In this document: positions 1 through 9,028 of the stretch, one piece after another
Layout: the number at the start of each line of letters is the position of its first letter
How positions within the stretch are numbered: position 1 is the stretch's first letter
NCBI GenBank assembly: GCA_025363015.1
Contig: JANYEQ010000006.1
Location: forward strand, 62,001 to 126,000
Length of the DNA: 64,000 nucleotides
Reading direction: 5' to 3'
DNA from: Bacteroidota bacterium
GTDB lineage: Bacteria > Bacteroidota > Bacteroidia > B-17B0 > Aurantibacillaceae
The notes under the pieces: model-generated
Databases searched by the model: none
What the model saw: only the letters and a program-made list of their open reading frames with translations
What the model was told of the DNA's origin: nothing
Position numbers and translations under genes: made by a program

Positions 1-868
1 CTTCAAAACTTAAATTTAAACTACCCGTTTTTAAATTATTTTCAAAAACATAACTAGCGCTTGCATCTTTTAAAAATGTGGCGGCAAAACTTTTTCCGGC
101 TGGCACATACCAAACATCGCCATACTTTATTTCAGTAAAAACAGTTGGTAGTGATTTAGTATTGGACGCAATTAATTTTAATTCTAAATAATTTTTTTCT
201 ACTGCCTTAAAAATAGAGTCTGCTAAAGTTTCTTTCCCCACAAAAGCTGCATAAAATTTAATCCATTCGGCACGGGCTAAAGGGCTTTCCTCTAAATGAT
301 CTAAACACAAAACGGTAGGTATATTGGCTTGGTTTATTTTTTTATTTTCACTACTTTCATCATTCCCCATCCCGAATGAAAAAATAATATCTGGATTTAA
401 ACTAATTGTTCTTTCAACATCAATTTTTGGGCTTTTAACTAATTCTATTATTTGATTATTGGCAATTTTTTTTAAAACCTCTGTATTACAGTAATAATCG
501 CTATTTTCAATAGCAACAATGTGTTGCAGCTCGTTTAGTTGATAAAGCATATTGGTATAAACACTACTTAGCGATGCAATTTTTTTTACATACTGTTTAA
601 AAATAAATTCGTTTTTTGCTTTTTTTAAACTGAGTGTCGAATCTTTTAAGATAATATAAACCGCCGTTGTATCATTAATTTCAATATTGCCAAACAAATA
701 AATTAATTTGAATTGTTGGTTTTGCGAAACTGAAAAACGTTTTGCATACCGTATACTGGTATCTTTTTTTGTAGGGAAGTTTAAATACGAAGATTGATTA
801 TTTTTTTGATCTGTAGTAGAACAGGAAAAAAAAATTACTCCAAAAAAAATATAAATTAATTTATACAA
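1..868 (-). CDS. ABC transporter substrate-binding lipoprotein, BtuF/FepB-like (3' end outside window)
   Basis: This gene is read from 868 down to the window edge; 289 codons are visible and the C-terminus is missing. The start is TTG at 868, because an in-frame TAA lies three codons upstream and no ATG is near. The N-terminus is a short hydrophobic signal ending in a lipobox-like IFFSC, so the protein is probably a lipoprotein. The body has the helical-backbone binding-protein signature of the cobalamin/siderophore family: a YAKRFSV-type first strand, a segment reading LNPDIIFSFG, then NIPTVLCLD. Such proteins deliver corrinoids, haem or ferric siderophores to an inner-membrane permease. The ligand cannot be read from sequence. 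The B12 genes at the far right end suggest but do not show cobalamin. Partner permease genes would lie to the left. Confidence 0.75.
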   Translation of the reverse strand, partial: MYKLIYIFFGVIFFSCSTTDQKNNQSSYLNFPTKKDTSIRYAKRFSVSQNQQFKLIYLFGNIEINDTTAVYIILKDSTLSLKKAKNEFIFKQYVKKIASLSSVYTNMLYQLNELQHIVAIENSDYYCNTEVLKKIANNQIIELVKSPKIDVERTISLNPDIIFSFGMGNDESSENKKINQANIPTVLCLDHLEESPLARAEWIKFYAAFVGKETLADSIFKAVEKNYLELKLIASNTKSLPTVFTEIKYGDVWYVPAGKSFAATFLKDASASYVFENNLKTGSLNLSFE

Positions 869-880
869 CCCTTTATTTTA

Positions 881-997
881 TTAAAGCCTTGAAGATACAA
901 AATAAAATTTACTACCATAATTTACAAAGCCATCATACGCCACTGTATTTATATCTTTATATACAGTTTGTGAATACACTTGGTTATAATTTTGTGT
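881..997 (-). pseudogene. Orphan C-terminal coding fragment upstream of the binding-protein gene
   Basis: The minus strand is open for 38 codons here, bounded by TAA at 998-1000 and TAA at 881-883. It has no ATG, only an internal GTG. The translation has the composition of genuine protein, with segments such as DINTVAYDGFVNYGSKFYF, rich in the alternating aromatics of outer-membrane strands. Its stop is only 12 bases before the TTG of the binding-protein gene, the spacing expected of an operon partner. I infer it is the 3' remnant of a gene that once preceded that gene, possibly an outer-membrane receptor. A chance open frame is not excluded. Confidence 0.3.
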
Positions 998-1103
998 TTA
1001 CTTTTTTGAATTATGATGATTTCATATCTTAATCTTAATTAAAAATATAACAATATACCTAAAACGCAAAGTTTAAAGGCTATAATATATATTTAAAACA
1101 AAA

Positions 1104-1136
1104 AAATGCCTGTCTTAACTAAAAAGACAGGCATTT
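1104..1136 (-). terminator. Intrinsic terminator downstream of the DEAD-box helicase gene
   Basis: A 13-bp perfect stem (AAATGCCTGTCTT / AAGACAGGCATTT, 7-base loop) begins about 25 bases after the helicase stop on the minus strand. It is followed there by a T-run, from the A-run on plus at 1098-1103. It separates the helicase from the binding-protein gene. Confidence 0.85.
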
Positions 1137-1161
1137 AATAAAGTTTGTATTTTATTTATAC

Positions 1162-3054
1162 TTAAAACTTACTTTTTCCGAATGATTTTTTCTTTTCGCC
1201 ACCCGCACTTTTATCTTTGTCTCTACTTCCTCCAAACGATTTTTCTCTGCTAAAGCCACTTTTTTCTGATGATGAACCACCGTCACCAGTACGAGGGCGT
1301 TTAAAGCCACCTTCGCGTTTTTCGCCACCCTTGTAGCCGCCACCTCCGCTACCATAACTCTTACGTTCGCCACCTTTGTAACCGCCTCCACTACCACCGT
1401 AGCTCTTACGTTCTCCACCACCACTGTAACTTTTACGTTCGCCGCCTCCATCTTTCATTTTACGATTACTAACTTCTAAACTAATTTTACGACCATTAAA
1501 TTCAACATCTTGCGAATTTATGCCCATAAAATTATCTACAAACTTGCTTTCAGTTTCAAAAAACGAAAAGCTACTTTTTACATCTACGTTAAATACCATA
1601 CGAGGATGTAACTTAGCCGTATCGCTCATAAAATCTTTTAAACTATTGATATTAAAGCCATCCATTTGACCCATATTTACAAAAAAGCGAGTGGTTCGTC
1701 CGTTTCCAAAAGCACCATCAACACTGCCTTTAACGATGTTTAAATCAGGTGCGTTTTGATAGTATTCGTGAAAGCGGTTAAACTCTTCGCTAATAAAGCG
1801 TTTTATTAATTCTTCTTTACTTAAGTCTTTTAACTCTTCGTAAATAGCTGGTAAAAACGATTCTATTTCAACATCTTTTACCTCCACATTATGTAATTTA
1901 TGTACTAGATTAAACAGTTGTTTTTCGCACACATCTAAACCATTGGGTACATCTTTTTTAACAAATTGTTTTTTAAGAATGCGCTCAATATCTTTTATTT
2001 TACTGGTATCTTTTGGGGTAATAATTGCAATGGCTATACCACTTTTGCCAGCACGAGCTGTGCGCCCAGTACGGTGAGTGTAATTTTCAACATCTTCAGG
2101 CAAGTTATAATTAATAACGTGAGTTACATCATTAACATCAATACCGCGTGCTGCTACATCGGTAGCTACCAACATTTGTAAGCTACGGCTACGAAAGCGT
2201 TTCATTACAAAATCGCGTTGGCTTTGCGATAAATCGCCATGTAAAGCATCAGCACTATAACCATCTTTAATTAATCCATCCGCTACTTCTTGCGTTTCGG
2301 CCTTAGTGCGGCAAAATACTATTCCAAAAATTTCGGGATAATAATCAGCTATACGTTTTAGTGCTAAGTAGCGGTCGCGCCCTTGTACTAAATAATAAAT
2401 ATGTTCTAAATTATCAGCACCTTCATTTTTTTTGCCGGTAGTAATTTCTTTAGGGTTAGTCATATAATTTTTAGCAATACGATCAACCTCACGAGGCATT
2501 GTAGCACTAAACAACCAGGTATTTTTATCTGCAGGGGTTTCTTTTAAAATAATATCTAAATCATCTTTAAAGCCCATGTTAAGCATTTCATCTGCTTCAT
2601 CTAAAATTACAAATTTTACAGTTTTAAGGCTTATCACACGACGTTCAATCATATCAATTAAACGCCCTGGTGTAGCTACAATAACTTGCACACCGCGTTT
2701 AATTTCTTTTATTTGTCCATCAATACGTGCGCCACCATAAATGGCAGTACAAGAAAAGCCTTTTAAATATTTACTATAATTTTTAATATCATTTGTAATT
2801 TGCACACATAATTCACGGGTTGGCGCTAAAATTAATGCTTGAGTGTTTTTATCGTCGCAATTAATTAAGCTAAGCATTGGTAAACCAAAAGCTGCTGTTT
2901 TACCTGTACCTGTTTGCGCAAGGGCTACTAAGTCGGTTTTTTGTGCGCTTAATAAAGGGATTGTTTGTTGTTGAATAGGCGTAGGAGATTCGAACCCTAA
3001 TTCGGTTACCGCTTTTAATAGGTCAGCGTTAAGACCAATTTCTTGAAAAGTCAT
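1162..3054 (-). CDS. deaD: DEAD-box ATP-dependent RNA helicase, DeaD/CsdA type with glycine-rich tail
   Basis: This is an ATP-dependent RNA helicase for unwinding structured RNA in ribosome assembly, mRNA decay or cold adaptation. All core motifs are present in order: Q motif around 20-31, Walker A AQTGTGKT at 46-53, PTREL at 78-82, TPGR at 128-131, DEAD at 152-155, SAT at 183-185, the motif V stretch ATDVAARGID near 297-306, and HRTGRTARAG at 327-336. Residues about 450-530 match a DbpA-type RNA-binding domain. From about 534 to 630 the protein is a disordered Gly/Lys/Arg/Ser tail with repeats of GGGERKSY and GGGYKGGE, typical of Bacteroidota DeaD proteins. The 5' leader is about 90 nt if the -7 box at 3148-3155 is used. 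It stands alone as a transcription unit. Confidence 0.95.
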   Translation of the reverse strand: MTFQEIGLNADLLKAVTELGFESPTPIQQQTIPLLSAQKTDLVALAQTGTGKTAAFGLPMLSLINCDDKNTQALILAPTRELCVQITNDIKNYSKYLKGFSCTAIYGGARIDGQIKEIKRGVQVIVATPGRLIDMIERRVISLKTVKFVILDEADEMLNMGFKDDLDIILKETPADKNTWLFSATMPREVDRIAKNYMTNPKEITTGKKNEGADNLEHIYYLVQGRDRYLALKRIADYYPEIFGIVFCRTKAETQEVADGLIKDGYSADALHGDLSQSQRDFVMKRFRSRSLQMLVATDVAARGIDVNDVTHVINYNLPEDVENYTHRTGRTARAGKSGIAIAIITPKDTSKIKDIERILKKQFVKKDVPNGLDVCEKQLFNLVHKLHNVEVKDVEIESFLPAIYEELKDLSKEELIKRFISEEFNRFHEYYQNAPDLNIVKGSVDGAFGNGRTTRFFVNMGQMDGFNINSLKDFMSDTAKLHPRMVFNVDVKSSFSFFETESKFVDNFMGINSQDVEFNGRKISLEVSNRKMKDGGGERKSYSGGGERKSYGGSGGGYKGGERKSYGSGGGGYKGGEKREGGFKRPRTGDGGSSSEKSGFSREKSFGGSRDKDKSAGGEKKKSFGKSKF

Positions 3055-3147
3055 TTTTTTAATTTTAAGTTAAACATAAAGCTAAAAATACCTTGCTTTA
3101 ATGCTTACTGCCGACAAAAATAGGCGAGGTACTTATAGAATTGGACA

Positions 3148-3155
3148 CAAATATA
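3148..3155 (-). promoter_or_regulatory. Candidate -7 box for the DEAD-box helicase gene
   Basis: The minus strand reads TATATTTG, an exact TAnnTTTG match, about 95 bases upstream of the helicase ATG. No good TTTG lies 19-21 bases further upstream, so this is a half-promoter call. The implied long leader would suit post-transcriptional control, as known for cold-shock helicases. Confidence 0.4.
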
Positions 3156-3199
3156 AAGTATTATATTATAATAACCTACATTTAATTAATTTTAACATT

Positions 3200-3231
3200 A
3201 ATGCAAGTTTTTGCGAAAAAAGATTTGCATT
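3200..3231 (-). terminator. Hairpin after the acyl-CoA dehydrogenase gene
   Basis: AATGCAA at 3200-3206 pairs with TTGCATT at 3225-3231, and an inner TTTTT/AAAAA stem with a GCG loop extends the hairpin. It lies about 20 bases past the acyl-CoA dehydrogenase stop. There is no strong U-tract after it on the minus strand, so its termination role is uncertain. Confidence 0.4.
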
Positions 3232-3253
3232 GTTTTGAACAGTTAAAAAATAT

Positions 3254-4393
3254 TTATGCCAACAATTGCCTAGATATTACAATACGTTGCACCTCACTCG
3301 TACCTTCATAAATTTGTGTAATTTTTGCGTCGCGCATTAAACGCTCCACGTGGTATTCTTTTACATACCCATATCCACCATGAATTTGAACAGCTTCGGT
3401 AGTAACCCACATAGCGGTTTCGCTGGCAAACACTTTTGCCATTGCACTTTCTTTATCCATTGGTAAATGATTATCTTTTAACCAAGCACTACGGTATATT
3501 AATAAACGAGCGGCTTCAATTTTTGTAGCCATATCTGCCAATTTAAATTGTATAATTTGGTGTTTGCTAATTTCTTTACCAAAAGCTTTACGCTCTTTAC
3601 TATATTGTAAAGCTAATTCGTAAGCGCCACTGGCTATGCCTAATGCTTGTGAGGCTATGCCAATACGCCCGCCGCTTAACGTTTTCATGGCAAATTTAAA
3701 ACCAAAACCATCTTCGCCAATACGATTTGCTTTTGGCACCTTAACATCTGTAAACATTAAACTGTGAGTATCACTAGCTCTAATGCCCATTTTATTTTCT
3801 TTTGGCCCCACTTCAAAACCCGCCATGCCTTTTTCTACAATTAGGCAATTAATGCCTTTATGGCCTGCCTCCACATTGGTTTGTGCCATTACTAAGTAAA
3901 CCGAAGCTGTACTTCCATTAGTAATCCAATTTTTGGTGCCGTTTAATAAATAATAATCGCCTTTATCAATAGCGGTAGTGCGTTGCGAAGTAGCATCACT
4001 ACCAGCTTCGGGCTCGCTTAAACAAAATGCACCAATTATTTCGCCTTTGGCTAAGGGCACTAAATATTTTTGTTTTTGTTCTTCAGTACCAAAACTTTCT
4101 ATACCCCAACAAACTAAACTATTATTTACACTCATTACTACACTGCAACTAGCATCTATCTTACTAATTTCTTCCATTGCCAAAACGTAGCTAATAGCAT
4201 CCATTCCTCCACCACCATACTTTGGATCTACCATCATACCCATAAAACCTAATTCACCCATTTTTTTTATAAGTTCGGTAGGGAATTTTTGGTGCTCGTC
4301 GCGCTCAATTACACCTGGTTTTAATTCGTTTTGAGCAAACTCGCGAGCTGCTTTTTGTATCATTAAATGCTCTTCGGAAAGTTGGAACTGCAT
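3254..4393 (-). CDS. Acyl-CoA dehydrogenase (short-chain/butyryl-CoA type)
   Basis: This 379-residue FAD flavoenzyme oxidises acyl-CoA to trans-2-enoyl-CoA and passes electrons to an electron-transfer flavoprotein. The family length is normal. Visible signatures are FCLSEPEAGSDA (FAD/substrate strand), WITNGS, the FAD-binding stretch TEAVQIHGGYGYVKEY near 334-349, and IYEGTSEVQR close to the C-terminus. In that last motif Glu363 is the predicted catalytic base. Substrate chain length is not determined by sequence alone; the closest general pattern is the short-chain (butyryl-CoA) group. It is monocistronic, with its own well-formed promoter at 4432-4462, and divergent from anmK. Confidence 0.93.
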   Translation of the reverse strand: MQFQLSEEHLMIQKAAREFAQNELKPGVIERDEHQKFPTELIKKMGELGFMGMMVDPKYGGGGMDAISYVLAMEEISKIDASCSVVMSVNNSLVCWGIESFGTEEQKQKYLVPLAKGEIIGAFCLSEPEAGSDATSQRTTAIDKGDYYLLNGTKNWITNGSTASVYLVMAQTNVEAGHKGINCLIVEKGMAGFEVGPKENKMGIRASDTHSLMFTDVKVPKANRIGEDGFGFKFAMKTLSGGRIGIASQALGIASGAYELALQYSKERKAFGKEISKHQIIQFKLADMATKIEAARLLIYRSAWLKDNHLPMDKESAMAKVFASETAMWVTTEAVQIHGGYGYVKEYHVERLMRDAKITQIYEGTSEVQRIVISRQLLA

Positions 4394-4431
4394 ATATTAT
4401 GTTTTTAGATTTATACTATTTTTGTACCTTG

Positions 4432-4462
4432 CAAATATAACTTGTTACTAGCAGTGTAGCAA
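4432..4462 (-). promoter_or_regulatory. Bacteroidota-type promoter of the acyl-CoA dehydrogenase gene
   Basis: The minus strand has TTG (4460-4462), a 20-base spacer, then TATATTTG (4432-4439). This matches the Bacteroidota -33/-7 consensus in sequence and spacing. The start codon is 39 bases downstream of the -7 box. A second box, TATTTTTG at 4417-4424 on plus without a clear -33, may serve anmK, giving overlapping divergent promoters. Confidence 0.75.
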
Positions 4463-4468
4463 TTAAAA

Positions 4469-5557
4469 ATGCAAATTATTTTGGGAGAAAATTTAACAAC
4501 TAAACAATTAATTGTAGGGGTAATGAGTGGCACCTCTCTCGACGGCTTAGATTTAGCCCTTTGCGAGTTTGAAACCATTAATAATAAATATGTATATAGC
4601 CTTATCAAAGCCCAAACAATACACTATTCTGATGTTTGGAAACAGCGCTTAAGCGACGTAAAAATTGCTACTGCTCAACAGTATTTTAAATTAAATAGTT
4701 TGTATGGGGAATTTATTGCCGAACAAATAATACTATTTTTAAAGGATAATTCTATAGTTATTAATGCCATTGCTAGCCATGGGCATACCGTTTTTCATCA
4801 ACCACAATTAGGGTTTAGCACGCAGATAGGCTGTGGGGCAACAATAGCCGCCAAAACAGGTATTAGTACCGTTTGTGATTTTAGAAGTTTAGATGTTGCC
4901 CTTGGTGGACAAGGTGCGCCATTAGTGCCAATTGGTGATGAATTGCTATTTACTGATTATGAAGCTTGCTTAAATTTAGGCGGTATAGCAAACATATCAT
5001 TTAAAAATAATAAAGGGCAAAGAGTTGCCCACGATATTTGCGAAACCAATATGCTGCTAAATTACTTGGCTCAAAAAATGGGATATGTTTATGATGAAAA
5101 TGGTGATTTGGCAGGGGCTGGAAAGATTGATAAGCATTTGCTTGTGCAACTAAATAACTTGCCTTTTTACAAACAAATAGGAGCTAAAAGTTTGGGTAGA
5201 GAGTGGTTTGAAAATACAATTTTACCTTTTTTTGATAAAAATAAAAATGATGTAAAAGATTTATTAGCCACAAGCATAGAGCATATTGCACAAATTATTG
5301 CAAACAATTTAAACGAAAACAATATAAAAAATGTGTTATTAACAGGTGGTGGTGCATTTAATAATCATTTAATACAAACATTAACACAAAAAACAAATTG
5401 TAAATTAATAATACCAAATACCCAAACAATAAATTTTAAAGAAGCCTTAATTTTTGCGTTTTTAGGTTATTTGCGTTTGCAACAAAAAACAAATACCTTA
5501 AGCTTAGTAACGGGTGCAAGTAAAAATAGTATTGGTGGAGCGGTTTATTTAATATAA
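4469..5557 (+). CDS. anmK: Anhydro-N-acetylmuramic acid kinase
   Basis: AnmK opens the anhydro ring of 1,6-anhydro-MurNAc and phosphorylates it to MurNAc-6-phosphate, recycling murein turnover products. The 362-residue length fits the family. The N-terminal phosphate-binding motif VGVMSGTSLDG (16-26) is diagnostic, and the ATPase-fold segments LGGQGAPLVP, NLGGIANIS and TGGGAFNN follow in order. The ATG at 4469 leaves 15 residues before the motif, a little longer than usual. I kept it because no other start codon lies between it and the motif. It is divergent from the acyl-CoA dehydrogenase gene, and the two share a 75-base promoter region. MurQ is not in this window. Confidence 0.95.
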   Translation: MQIILGENLTTKQLIVGVMSGTSLDGLDLALCEFETINNKYVYSLIKAQTIHYSDVWKQRLSDVKIATAQQYFKLNSLYGEFIAEQIILFLKDNSIVINAIASHGHTVFHQPQLGFSTQIGCGATIAAKTGISTVCDFRSLDVALGGQGAPLVPIGDELLFTDYEACLNLGGIANISFKNNKGQRVAHDICETNMLLNYLAQKMGYVYDENGDLAGAGKIDKHLLVQLNNLPFYKQIGAKSLGREWFENTILPFFDKNKNDVKDLLATSIEHIAQIIANNLNENNIKNVLLTGGGAFNNHLIQTLTQKTNCKLIIPNTQTINFKEALIFAFLGYLRLQQKTNTLSLVTGASKNSIGGAVYLI

Positions 5558-5587
5558 ACTTTTTTTGAACTATTTTTTATAAAAAAA

Positions 5588-6676
5588 TTAAACAAATTTT
5601 TCGCCTTTATTTACTTTTACATCGTTTACAAAATTACGAATCTGCTGTTCGTCTTGTTTTTTACAAATCATTAAAACGCCATCACTTTCTACAACAATAT
5701 AATCTTCTAATCCTTGTAGTACCACTAGTTTTTCGTTGGGTACGTGCACAATACAATTTTTACTATCGTACGTAATTACATTTTTACCCACCAAAGCATT
5801 ACGACTTTTATCTTTAGGTATATGTGTATAAAGGCTTCCCCAAGTTCCTAAATCGCTCCATCCAAACATACTAGCTCGTACATACACATTTTTTGCTTTT
5901 TCCATTACGCTGTAATCAATAGAAATGTTTTTGCAAACGGTATATGCTTTATTAATAAATTCTTTTTCCTTTAGAGTATTGTATGTGTCCCAACCTTCTT
6001 TAAAAACGTTTGCTAATTCGGGGTCGCTACTTTCCATTGCTTTTATTACGCTTTGCGTACTCCAAATAAAAATGCCACTATTCCATAAAAAATCACCACT
6101 TTCCATAAAAAATTTTGCCATATCGTGGTCGGGCTTTTCGGTAAAGGTTTTTACTTTATAAATGCGTTTGTCGTTTTCAACAACATCGCTGTCTTTTATT
6201 TGAATGTAACCATAGCCAGTATCAGGACGAGTTGGTTTAACACCTAAAGTAATTAAGCAATCTTCTTTTTCGGCCTTTGCAAAGCATGATTTTATGGCTT
6301 TAACAAAGGTTTCTTGTTTTTTAATTAAATGGTCGCTAGGTGCAACAATGGTAATGGCTTTTGGATTTAACTTGTGGATTTTATAGGAAGCATAGGCCAC
6401 ACAAGGCGCAGTATTTTTGCGGGCAGGTTCGGTTAAAATATTTTCTTTGGGTAAATTTGGTAATTGTTGCTCTACTAATTGTTGATAGGCACTACTGGTT
6501 ACTACATAAATTTTTGAGTTATCGCATACGCCTAAAAGCCTATCGTAGGTTTGTTGCAAAAGCGTACGCCCTGTACCTAAAATATCTAAAAACTGTTTTG
6601 GGTGTTGAGTGGTACTCATTGGCCAAAAGCGTGTTCCCACGCCACCAGCCATAATTATTGCGTAATAGTTATTCAT
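5588..6676 (-). CDS. manC: Mannose-1-phosphate guanylyltransferase
   Basis: It makes GDP-mannose from mannose-1-phosphate and GTP, for surface polysaccharides and glycoproteins. The N-terminal nucleotidyltransferase signature IIMAGGVGTRFWPMS at about 7-21 and PKQFLDI are intact. So are the sugar-nucleotide motifs LTEPARKNTAPC, APSDHL, VKTFTEKPD and LWNSGIFIW. At 362 residues it is the monofunctional form and lacks the C-terminal isomerase domain of long ManC/AlgA proteins. It follows the ABC exporter on the same strand with a 93-base gap. That gap holds a possible -7 box, TATTTTTG at 6689-6696 (minus), so it may be transcribed separately. Confidence 0.93.
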   Translation of the reverse strand: MNNYYAIIMAGGVGTRFWPMSTTQHPKQFLDILGTGRTLLQQTYDRLLGVCDNSKIYVVTSSAYQQLVEQQLPNLPKENILTEPARKNTAPCVAYASYKIHKLNPKAITIVAPSDHLIKKQETFVKAIKSCFAKAEKEDCLITLGVKPTRPDTGYGYIQIKDSDVVENDKRIYKVKTFTEKPDHDMAKFFMESGDFLWNSGIFIWSTQSVIKAMESSDPELANVFKEGWDTYNTLKEKEFINKAYTVCKNISIDYSVMEKAKNVYVRASMFGWSDLGTWGSLYTHIPKDKSRNALVGKNVITYDSKNCIVHVPNEKLVVLQGLEDYIVVESDGVLMICKKQDEQQIRNFVNDVKVNKGEKFV

Positions 6677-6769
6677 TTAATTTAAAAACAAAAATATGTA
6701 TTATAAATGAGGTTTTGTATTGTTGTTTTGTTTTTTTTAATATCATAATGTAATGATTAATTACAAAAG

Positions 6770-8605
6770 TTAACTCAACTCAAACTGCATTTTACTTAGT
6801 TTTTGATAAAGCCCTTTATCATTCAACATTAACTCCTGGTGGCTACCGGTTTCTTGTACCTCGCCTTTTTGTAATACAATAATTTTATTGGCGTTACGAA
6901 TAGTGGCCAATCTGTGAGCTATAACAATACTAGTACGTCCTACCATTAATTTATCTAAAGCTTCTTGCACTAAATGTTCACTTTCGCTATCTAAACTACT
7001 AGTGGCTTCATCTAAAATTAAAATACTTGGGTTTTTAAGTACAGCACGCGCAATAGCAATACGCTGTCGTTGGCCACCCGAAAGCTGAATTCCTCTTTCG
7101 CCCACCAAGGTGTTAAATTTATCAGGGAAAGAATTTATAAACTCTAGGGCATTTGCTTTTTGGGCTGCTTGGGCTATTTCATCATCTGTTGCGTTTGGTT
7201 TGCCATACGCAATATTATCTTTTATGCTTCCTGCAAACAAAATAACATCTTGTGGCACAAGGGCAATTTGTTTGCGTAACTCCGTAAGGTTCATGGTTTT
7301 GGTATCAACGCCATCTATTAAAATTTGTCCGTTTAACGGGTCGTAAAAACGCAGTATTAAACTGGCAATGGTTGTTTTACCAGAGCCACTACTACCAACC
7401 AAAGCTACTGTTTGCCCAGCAGCTGCTTTAAAAGATATGTTTTTGAGTACTGTAAAATCGGCGCGAGAGGGGTAATTAAAAGATACGCTATTAAATTCTA
7501 TTTCGCCTTTAGAAGCTTGTGCAGGTTTGTTTTCTTTCACAATTTCAATGTTCTCTATATCTCCATCAATTAATTCAAACACCCTATCGGTAGCGCCTAA
7601 TGCACGCTGTATGCTTGCAATTTGTTCGGGCAAACCGCCTAAACTACCCGCTACAAATAACGAAAGCATTAAAAACTGACCAAATTCATCTCCTCTTATC
7701 TCACCGCTAATTACGGCACGCACCATTAAGTACAAAATAAAAAACATGGCACCAAATACAAACGATACCACAAATGCAAAAAATGCACCTCTAAAAATAC
7801 CGTATTTAATGCCAAATTTTTTTATATCGGCGGTTTTACTTGTAAATTTTTGTATTTCATAGGCCTCGTTAGTAAAGGTTTTAACGTTGGCAATACCTGT
7901 TAAACTTTCGCCTACAATTACATTTGCCTCAGCTATTTTATCTTGAAAGCCTTTTGAGTATTTTCTAATTCTTTTAGCAAAAATTATAGATACAATGGTT
8001 AACGGTGGGATTATAAAAATAAACCAGCGGGCAATTGCCCAATCTATTTTAATAATCATTAAAGCTAAACCCCCAATACCCACAATACTTTGACGAATTA
8101 TTTCGGCAATATTTACGGTAAATGCTTCACTTATAACGTTTACATCGGTGGCCATGCGGCTGCTTAATTCAGATACTTGATTTTTTGAGAAAAAACCCAT
8201 AGGCATTTGAATAATACGCTTAAAGGTGTCGTTGCGTAAGCCCTGCAAAATGCTTTCGGTTACTTGCGAAAAAAAGTAAACCCTACCAAACGAAATAATA
8301 CCTTGAAATAAAAGAATATAAAACAGGGTGGTTCCTAAAGCGCTTAATTCGCTGTATTTTTGAACTGAATCCATTTTATTATCGCTTAAAAAGCCAAATA
8401 AAGAGCCAGCTTTTAAAGGAAATATTAAACCTATGCCCGCAGAAGCAACTAAAAACAACATACCCATTAAAAATTTCCATTTTTGTTGGCCCAAATAACC
8501 AAATAAACGAAACGATTTTTTAAAGTTAGTCCAATTTAGTTTTGCCTTTGGAAGTTCGTCAGTATCAGAATTTTGAGGGCCAGCCCCTCTACGATTTTTT
8601 GCCAT
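6770..8605 (-). CDS. MsbA-like ABC exporter (permease fused to ATPase)
   Basis: This half-transporter of 611 residues has about six membrane helices in residues 40-330 and an ATP-binding domain from about 370. Walker A GSSGSGKTT, the signature LSGGQRQRIAIARA, Walker B SILILDEATSSLD and the H-loop IVIAHRL are all intact, so a functional homodimer is expected. The family exports lipids (MsbA, lipid A core), peptides or drugs. The substrate is not readable here, though the length and a manC neighbour suit an envelope lipid exporter. The N-terminal 40 residues are hydrophilic and basic. No promoter of consensus type was seen upstream. Confidence 0.9.
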   Translation of the reverse strand: MAKNRRGAGPQNSDTDELPKAKLNWTNFKKSFRLFGYLGQQKWKFLMGMLFLVASAGIGLIFPLKAGSLFGFLSDNKMDSVQKYSELSALGTTLFYILLFQGIISFGRVYFFSQVTESILQGLRNDTFKRIIQMPMGFFSKNQVSELSSRMATDVNVISEAFTVNIAEIIRQSIVGIGGLALMIIKIDWAIARWFIFIIPPLTIVSIIFAKRIRKYSKGFQDKIAEANVIVGESLTGIANVKTFTNEAYEIQKFTSKTADIKKFGIKYGIFRGAFFAFVVSFVFGAMFFILYLMVRAVISGEIRGDEFGQFLMLSLFVAGSLGGLPEQIASIQRALGATDRVFELIDGDIENIEIVKENKPAQASKGEIEFNSVSFNYPSRADFTVLKNISFKAAAGQTVALVGSSGSGKTTIASLILRFYDPLNGQILIDGVDTKTMNLTELRKQIALVPQDVILFAGSIKDNIAYGKPNATDDEIAQAAQKANALEFINSFPDKFNTLVGERGIQLSGGQRQRIAIARAVLKNPSILILDEATSSLDSESEHLVQEALDKLMVGRTSIVIAHRLATIRNANKIIVLQKGEVQETGSHQELMLNDKGLYQKLSKMQFELS

Positions 8606-8693
8606 ATATAGGCTGTAAAATTAGGGCTAATATTTTGTTAGATGTCATTAAATTGTAATTAAATGAGTTAAAAAGGTTAATTTTTTATTAAAA

Positions 8694-8724
8694 TTTGTTA
8701 GATTTGAAAAATGCTGTATATTTG
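8694..8724 (+). promoter_or_regulatory. Promoter of rpmH
   Basis: TTTG at 8694-8697, a 19-base spacer, then TATATTTG at 8717-8724: the best match to the Bacteroidota -33/-7 promoter in the window. It lies 46 bases before the rpmH start, as expected for a highly expressed ribosomal protein gene. Confidence 0.88.
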
Positions 8725-8770
8725 CAGTCCAAAATTGAATAAATTATTAACATTTAATAAATAAATAGAA

Positions 8771-8926
8771 ATGAAACGTACCTTCCAACCATCGCAACGC
8801 AAACGTAAAAATAAACACGGTTTTATGGAACGTATGGCTTCGGCTAATGGCCGTAGAGTAATTGCTGCTCGTCGTAGTCGCGGTCGCAAAAAATTAACTG
8901 TAAGCAGCGAAAAAACGCATAAATAA
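8771..8926 (+). CDS. rpmH: 50S ribosomal protein L34
   Basis: This 51-residue, strongly basic protein begins [18 protein letters not shown] and continues with the L34 core [20 protein letters not shown], followed by a short polar tail ending THK. L34 is a structural protein of the large ribosomal subunit that contacts 23S rRNA. The gene has its own strong promoter (8694-8724) and a terminator shortly after its stop. The usual downstream partner rnpA is absent; a flavoprotein gene follows instead. Confidence 0.97.
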   Translation: MKRTFQPSQRKRKNKHGFMERMASANGRRVIAARRSRGRKKLTVSSEKTHK

Positions 8927-8953
8927 TATTTAAAACTATTTTCATAGGTGAAG

Positions 8954-8989
8954 AAAAAGCCGTTTTGTAGCAATACAGACGGCTTTTTT
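8954..8989 (+). terminator. Terminator of rpmH
   Basis: AAAAAGCCG at 8954-8962 pairs with CGGCTTTTTT at 8980-8989. The stem ends in a T-run, which forms an intrinsic terminator 28 bases after the rpmH stop. Confidence 0.8.
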
Positions 8990-9028
8990 GATTTATAACA
9001 TTTAACGTATTTTATTAAAAAACTTATT

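Noticed and set aside
1152-1451. Valine/alanine-rich open frame overlapping the helicase tail
   Set aside because: It is a shifted-frame shadow of the repeat-coded glycine-rich tail, with low complexity and no start signal of its own.
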